This document shows positions 59,750-64,000 of a DNA stretch of 64,000 nucleotides, piece after piece (the stretch's first letter is position 1; each line of letters opens with the position of its first letter). This stretch comes from JAENVT01 sp031430695 (lineage in GTDB: Bacteria > Actinomycetota > Acidimicrobiia > Acidimicrobiales > Ilumatobacteraceae). The notes beneath the pieces are model-generated. The model was given only the letters and a program-made list of their open reading frames with translations. It did no database searches and was not told the origin of the DNA. Both the position numbers and the translations under genes were made by a program. The stretch covers positions 15,767 to 79,766 of the forward strand of contig JANPBZ010000134.1 in the NCBI GenBank assembly GCA_031430695.1. The letters are read 5' to 3'.

Positions 59750-62700
59750 GGCTCGCCTGCCTCGAGGGCTGCAGGGTCCTGGGTGTTCTGGGTGTCGTCG
59801 GTCGGACCGGCAACGAGAATCGGCATCGTCGTATCATCGTCGATCAGCAGGCCGCGGCCGTGCGCGGGGTACGACGAGGTGACGTGCAGGTGCAGACCGA
59901 ACATCGCGCCATCGCCGGCGAGTGGACGCAGGAGGACGGCGGCGCGCGATGTACGCAGTGGCGCTGTCCAGTGTGCCGGAAGTTCGAGATCACGTATGCG
60001 GCCTGCCGCAACGACGACGAGACGTGGATCACTGAGCGCCGCAAGTCGTTCGAGGATCGGACCCTCCAGGCGATCGGCATCGTCGACAAGCACGAGTCGG
60101 GCCCGATCGGTGCGATCGAACAACTCCGCCGCCCACTTCTCGATTCCCGCCAGGGTCGTCGCGCTGGTCAGACCGGGGAGCAGCAGCAGTGGGCTCCATG
60201 TCGAGGCGATGGCATGGATGTCGATGTCCCCATCGACCTGCAATGCGCACCGAGCGATGTTTGTGAGCAGGGTCGACTTGCCGGTGCCGGCATCGCCCAG
60301 GATCAGCGCCCCGGTGGGCGCGTGCAGGTGCAACGCCGCCGGCAGCAGTGTGCGGGTATCGAGCCCGACCGGCAGGCTCCATTGATCGTGTTGATACGCG
60401 GCTCCCTCGCCGAACTCGGCGAGCGACACGACATCGGGCGTACGGGGAATCTTGGTCGGTCCATGTGTGGCGTCTGTTCGGTCACGACGCTCGGTAACCG
60501 CCGCGGCGAGGTCGTCGATCGATGCGATCTGGATCTCGACGCCGTCGGGCAGCGTGATGGCTCGCCCTGGAACCCGTCGAGGGATACGACCGGGCTCGAT
60601 ACCCAGTGCCCGGTATGCGCCGCGATCCTCGAGGTGCAAAATGATGCGTTGTTGAAACTGTCCGAGCATTCGCGCTGGCGCAGCATGCTCGCCCGCCGAG
60701 CTCATCAGCGTCGTGATGCCGTGGAGCGGTCCGTGGCTGACAAGGCGGTCGAGCAGGTCGCGCCCCTGCTCGAACTCGCCGCCGAGCTCGAGGCTGCGCA
60801 GAAGCGAACCGACGTCATTGACGGCCAGGACGATGTGGGCGTCGGGTGACGAGTGGTCATAGGCGACGCGACGCTCGAGTTCTTCGGTGAGCCGCACCAG
60901 AACGCGCAAGATTCGATCGGGGTCGTCGGTCGAGGCAACCGCGCCACAGGCCGGCAGCAACTCGAGGGCCCCCAACCTTCTGAGCGTTCCGGCTGCACAA
61001 TCGATCACGTAGCCCTGCAGCCGGTCGGACGGGACGCGATCTGTGGCCGCAACGAACAACGTGGCAAGGGCGTCGGAGCGTTCGACCGGAGTGCCACCGA
61101 CCACGAGCAGGTTGCCATCGTGCGCAGGGCTCCAGCGGCGGGCGTTTTGAGTGTGGTCATCGGGAAGGTCACTGAGCGCATACGCGGCTCCGTCGGCGTC
61201 GGGAGTGCTTGCTCGCGGTGAGGAGATCTCCTCGTACGGCAGTTCGGTGGGCAGCTCCGGGCACAGGATTTGCCGCCGCGTGCCGTGCCGATCTTTGGCT
61301 GTTGCTTCGACGACCGTGTCGACGAGTTGACGAAGCCCATCGTCTCGCGACTGCTCCGTGCTGGTCGGCCGGACGGTGACCTTGCGTTCGGCGGCATTGA
61401 GGTCGCGGGCGAGGATGAATGGCGTGATCTCCATCAGATCCGCGGATGCCGCCGCCGCCGAGGCGAACTGAACAGGGAGTGCGACATCGTCGCCGATTCG
61501 CAGCGCACCGCGTCCCGGAGTGTGCAATGAGATCTGCACGGGGTCTCGGCCGCCCATCAAGGCGATCGCCTCGACTGGATCGTTCATCCGAAGCGCAATT
61601 CGAATGTTGGCGAACGATTTGAGGAGGTGCTCGATCGATCGGGACAACTGCTCGGCCGCCACGATGACGTGGAGTCCGAGATGGCGCGAGCGATCGGTCA
61701 GCTCGATCAGTTGCGGCAGGAACGCGGCATGCCGCACCATCACGTCGTCGGCATCGTCGACCAGCACCACGAGCCGAGGGATCGACGCGGACGCGTCCTC
61801 ATCATGCAGGTCGGCGAGACTGACCGCGTGGTGCTCCGACAAGATGCGCGCCCGCCGATTCACCTCCGACTGCAACGCACGCATGAGCCGAACACCGCCG
61901 TGCTCGTCGAAGTTGTCGACCGTGCCCACAATGTGGTCGATTCCGGCGAATGCGCCGAACGACGAACCGTCGGATGGCTCGACGCAGATGACGTTGAGGG
62001 CCGACGGGTGGTTGACCGCGATCAATGAGGCGACGATCGTTCGCAGCAGCTCCGACTTCCCAGAACGCGCCGCTCCGACGATCAGAAGGTGGGGGCCATC
62101 GTCGGCCAGATCGATCTCGATTGGACCCGCTTCGCTCGCGCCGACCGCAACACGCAGCCGGCGGCTCCTGCGGCTCGCGGCCCATCGTTCGCCGATACGG
62201 CCGGCCTCGAGCCCTTCGGGATCGATCAGTGACGACAACGAGACCATTGGCGGGAGCACCGCCTTGGTGGACTGCTGCGCGGTGTGGTCTTCCAGCGGGC
62301 TGAGCCTGCGGGCCGCGGCGACGGCGACATCGTGTTCGAGGACAAAGGGAACGACATCGGTGACGGTGGGACCGCTGATCGGGTAGTCGACCTCGGCGGC
62401 ACCATTGGCCTCGATGCGCACGACGGTGGTGCAGACCGCCGGCACGTCGTCAGCTCGATCGGTGATGGCGACGAACCGCACCGGTAGTTGTGCCTCGGCG
62501 AACAGGCCGCGCAGCATTGCCGCCCGGCCGCGCCACATCGCCGGGTCGTCGATCACAGCCAGCGTCAACCGGCTCGGTGTGATGGGTCGTCCAAGGGACT
62601 GGATCGACGCGACGACCGTGGTGAGAGTGCGCTGCGAGTTGACCCAGTCGGTGATTTCTTCGTCGTCGCTGAGGAGCTGTACCCCGTGTGAACCCCGGGC

Positions 62701-63813
62701 GTGTGGCAGCCATTTGATCCACTCCCAGCGTGCCGCCCCGGCCGGCGTCGCCAGCACGACGATGTCGAGATCGGCTGGGCTGTGGGCTACACAGGCTTGC
62801 ATCACCAGGGCACGTGCTGCCGCCCGAGCTTGTGGCGGCGTGCTGGCAAAGCCGACGCCGCGCTGATTGACCAGATCCACCAGCACCGGCGCCGAAGGCA
62901 GCAACGCCAGTTCGCGGCGATCGACGTTCGCCGCGTCGTGGGGTGACCATGGCTGATCGGCGAGACCCAGACTGAACACGAACGCGTCGTCGTCAGCCGG
63001 GCGACGCTCCCACAAGCGCTCTGACAACTGGGTTGCGCGCCGAATGACCTCGGCGAGATCCAGGTGGGTGCGCCGGATGCCCTCGAGTTCGGTATCGAAG
63101 GCGAGCTTGGCTGGGTCGACGGAGACAACCGGAAGTTGTTGTGTCGTTTCGATTCGATGGTTTCGCCGACCGCGCAGGCGTCGCCCGCCATTTCGTGATC
63201 GGCCGCTCGGTTCGGGGTCCGGCGCCGCCCCGTCGCGTTCGCCGCGCACGAAGTTGAGCTGCCCGAGCGAGGTCGGCATCAATGAACCGGCACGATCGTG
63301 GATGGCCGCGTCGAGCCTGAACACACGGTGTCCGATGCGCAGACGCTGCTGCTCCCAGCGCGCCGGGTTGGTCGCCACGTGCCCATCGAGGTCGCCCTGG
63401 TTGGCGACAACGATGACCCTGCCCGAATGCTCGACCGCGATCTCGCAGCGGGGGACCAAGACCTGGCTGAACGTCAGCGGCGCGACGTTGGCGCGTCGTG
63501 CAGTCCCCAGCGAGTAGCGGCCCGGCTGTAGCGGTCGGCGATTGCCTCCACCTTCGCCTGCGGCCTGCACCAGCGTGATCTGGCCGTCACCTGTGCGCTC
63601 GATGGGCGCGGTGACCTCGATGACCGATCCCGTGACGAGGCCGGCAGCGCTCATCAACGTGCCGGTTGGTGTTGGCCGTTCGTCGATGTAGACGAGACTC
63701 GGCGGCGCAGAGGTGAGTACGCGGCTCAACAGATCACCGACGGTGACCGACTCGTGGACGTCGTTCACCGAGATCTCTGCTTCGCCCTGTGCTGTCGAAA
63801 CGATCAGGTCCAT
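59746..63813 (-). CDS. type VII secretion EccC/EssC-like triple FtsK/SpoIIIE ATPase
   Basis: 1355 residues. The N-terminus (about 1-70) resembles a ubiquitin-like domain, followed by an FHA-like region (about 95-170, with RYSLGTARRANV), as in EssC. No transmembrane pair is obvious near 200-260; a basic Arg/Gly stretch (about 205-222) stands there. ATPase 1 has Walker A GAARSGKSE (about 580-588) and Walker B LVVLVDDADD. ATPase 2 has a degenerate loop GGTPVERSD (about 905). ATPase 3 has GDAGTGKSTLL (about 1175) and LVLVDDADRL. The EccC motor moves WXG100-type substrates through the membrane pore. WXG100, EccB, EccD and EccE genes are not in the window. Confidence 0.85.
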   Translation of the reverse strand: MDLIVSTAQGEAEISVNDVHESVTVGDLLSRVLTSAPPSLVYIDERPTPTGTLMSAAGLVTGSVIEVTAPIERTGDGQITLVQAAGEGGGNRRPLQPGRYSLGTARRANVAPLTFSQVLVPRCEIAVEHSGRVIVVANQGDLDGHVATNPARWEQQRLRIGHRVFRLDAAIHDRAGSLMPTSLGQLNFVRGERDGAAPDPEPSGRSRNGGRRLRGRRNHRIETTQQLPVVSVDPAKLAFDTELEGIRRTHLDLAEVIRRATQLSERLWERRPADDDAFVFSLGLADQPWSPHDAANVDRRELALLPSAPVLVDLVNQRGVGFASTPPQARAAARALVMQACVAHSPADLDIVVLATPAGAARWEWIKWLPHARGSHGVQLLSDDEEITDWVNSQRTLTTVVASIQSLGRPITPSRLTLAVIDDPAMWRGRAAMLRGLFAEAQLPVRFVAITDRADDVPAVCTTVVRIEANGAAEVDYPISGPTVTDVVPFVLEHDVAVAAARRLSPLEDHTAQQSTKAVLPPMVSLSSLIDPEGLEAGRIGERWAASRRSRRLRVAVGASEAGPIEIDLADDGPHLLIVGAARSGKSELLRTIVASLIAVNHPSALNVICVEPSDGSSFGAFAGIDHIVGTVDNFDEHGGVRLMRALQSEVNRRARILSEHHAVSLADLHDEDASASIPRLVVLVDDADDVMVRHAAFLPQLIELTDRSRHLGLHVIVAAEQLSRSIEHLLKSFANIRIALRMNDPVEAIALMGGRDPVQISLHTPGRGALRIGDDVALPVQFASAAAASADLMEITPFILARDLNAAERKVTVRPTSTEQSRDDGLRQLVDTVVEATAKDRHGTRRQILCPELPTELPYEEISSPRASTPDADGAAYALSDLPDDHTQNARRWSPAHDGNLLVVGGTPVERSDALATLFVAATDRVPSDRLQGYVIDCAAGTLRRLGALELLPACGAVASTDDPDRILRVLVRLTEELERRVAYDHSSPDAHIVLAVNDVGSLLRSLELGGEFEQGRDLLDRLVSHGPLHGITTLMSSAGEHAAPARMLGQFQQRIILHLEDRGAYRALGIEPGRIPRRVPGRAITLPDGVEIQIASIDDLAAAVTERRDRTDATHGPTKIPRTPDVVSLAEFGEGAAYQHDQWSLPVGLDTRTLLPAALHLHAPTGALILGDAGTGKSTLLTNIARCALQVDGDIDIHAIASTWSPLLLLPGLTSATTLAGIEKWAAELFDRTDRARLVLVDDADRLEGPILERLAALSDPRLVVVAAGRIRDLELPAHWTAPLRTSRAAVLLRPLAGDGAMFGLHLHVTSSYPAHGRGLLIDDDTTMPILVAGPTDDTQNTQDPAALEAGEP

Positions 63814-64000
63814 GAGCTGGGACGCGACTGTAGGACTCGCTGGGGCTCGGGGACGGAGACGGGCCTCATGATCTTGTTATCGGTACGACAGATCCACGAG
63901 ATAACCCCAATGTTCAAGACAACGTCAAGTTCTGACTTTCGAAATGCGGCAGTACCCGCACCCAGGATAGATGAGCGATAGCATCACCGGCCATGGCGGA
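63814..64000. other. window edge upstream of the EccC-like gene
   Basis: 187 bases with no complete gene. An ATG at 63993 begins a frame running off the end of the window; too little is visible to call a gene. The stretch is locally AT-richer (about 63888-63950) and likely holds divergent promoters. Confidence 0.3.

Overview
The window is 64 kb of a high-GC actinobacterial chromosome, most likely class Acidimicrobiia (Ilumatobacter-like). This placement is an inference. It rests on an HspR-controlled dnaK operon with HAIR operators, many GTG starts, LLM-type (F420-family) oxidoreductases, a type VII secretion-type ATPase and strongly C/G-ending codons. No rRNA, tRNA, CRISPR array or intact insertion sequence was recognised.

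Layout. 1-6.1 kb: the tail of a maltokinase-like kinase, a SIS-domain sugar-phosphate protein, a CarF/PEDS1-type plasmalogen desaturase, an OmpR-type two-component system, and a divergent operon of two exported proteins plus ApbE. 6-9.7 kb: a minus-strand run (phytanoyl-CoA dioxygenase, HNH nuclease, serine hydrolase, LLM oxidoreductase). 9.7-14 kb: a long inverted repeat, two HAIR operators and dnaK-grpE-dnaJ-hspR. 14-24.6 kb: isochorismatase-like hydrolase, SWIM/SNF2 helicase pair, exported protein, HAD phosphatase, clpB, MFS transporter. 24.6-26.4 kb: a frameshifted ltrA remnant and a ParA plus ribbon-helix-helix-like partner cassette.

26.7-48.9 kb is one gene of about 22.2 kb. It encodes a secreted protein of about 7393 residues: signal peptide, Gly-rich N-terminal domain, 53 tandem Ig-like modules (DUF11 type, each with a Cys pair, plus two variant modules) and a C-terminal LPSTGG anchor. 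Inside it a short tract with different codon usage is flanked by a 116-bp direct duplication, which is a sign of recent module gain.

48.9-64 kb returns to housekeeping: tandem hairpins, a HisD-family dehydrogenase with altered zinc ligands, purA-purB, a small conserved protein with a leaderless-type promoter, thioesterase tesB, pyrE, a LarA-like protein, arfB, a divergent FtsH-like protease, and two minus-strand genes at the edge. The larger of those is an EccC/EssC-like triple-ATPase protein.

Functional themes are HspR-regulated protein quality control (DnaK, GrpE, DnaJ, HspR, probably ClpB), purine and pyrimidine synthesis (PurA, PurB, PyrE), and the cell surface (giant wall-anchored protein, ApbE operon, type VII-like ATPase).
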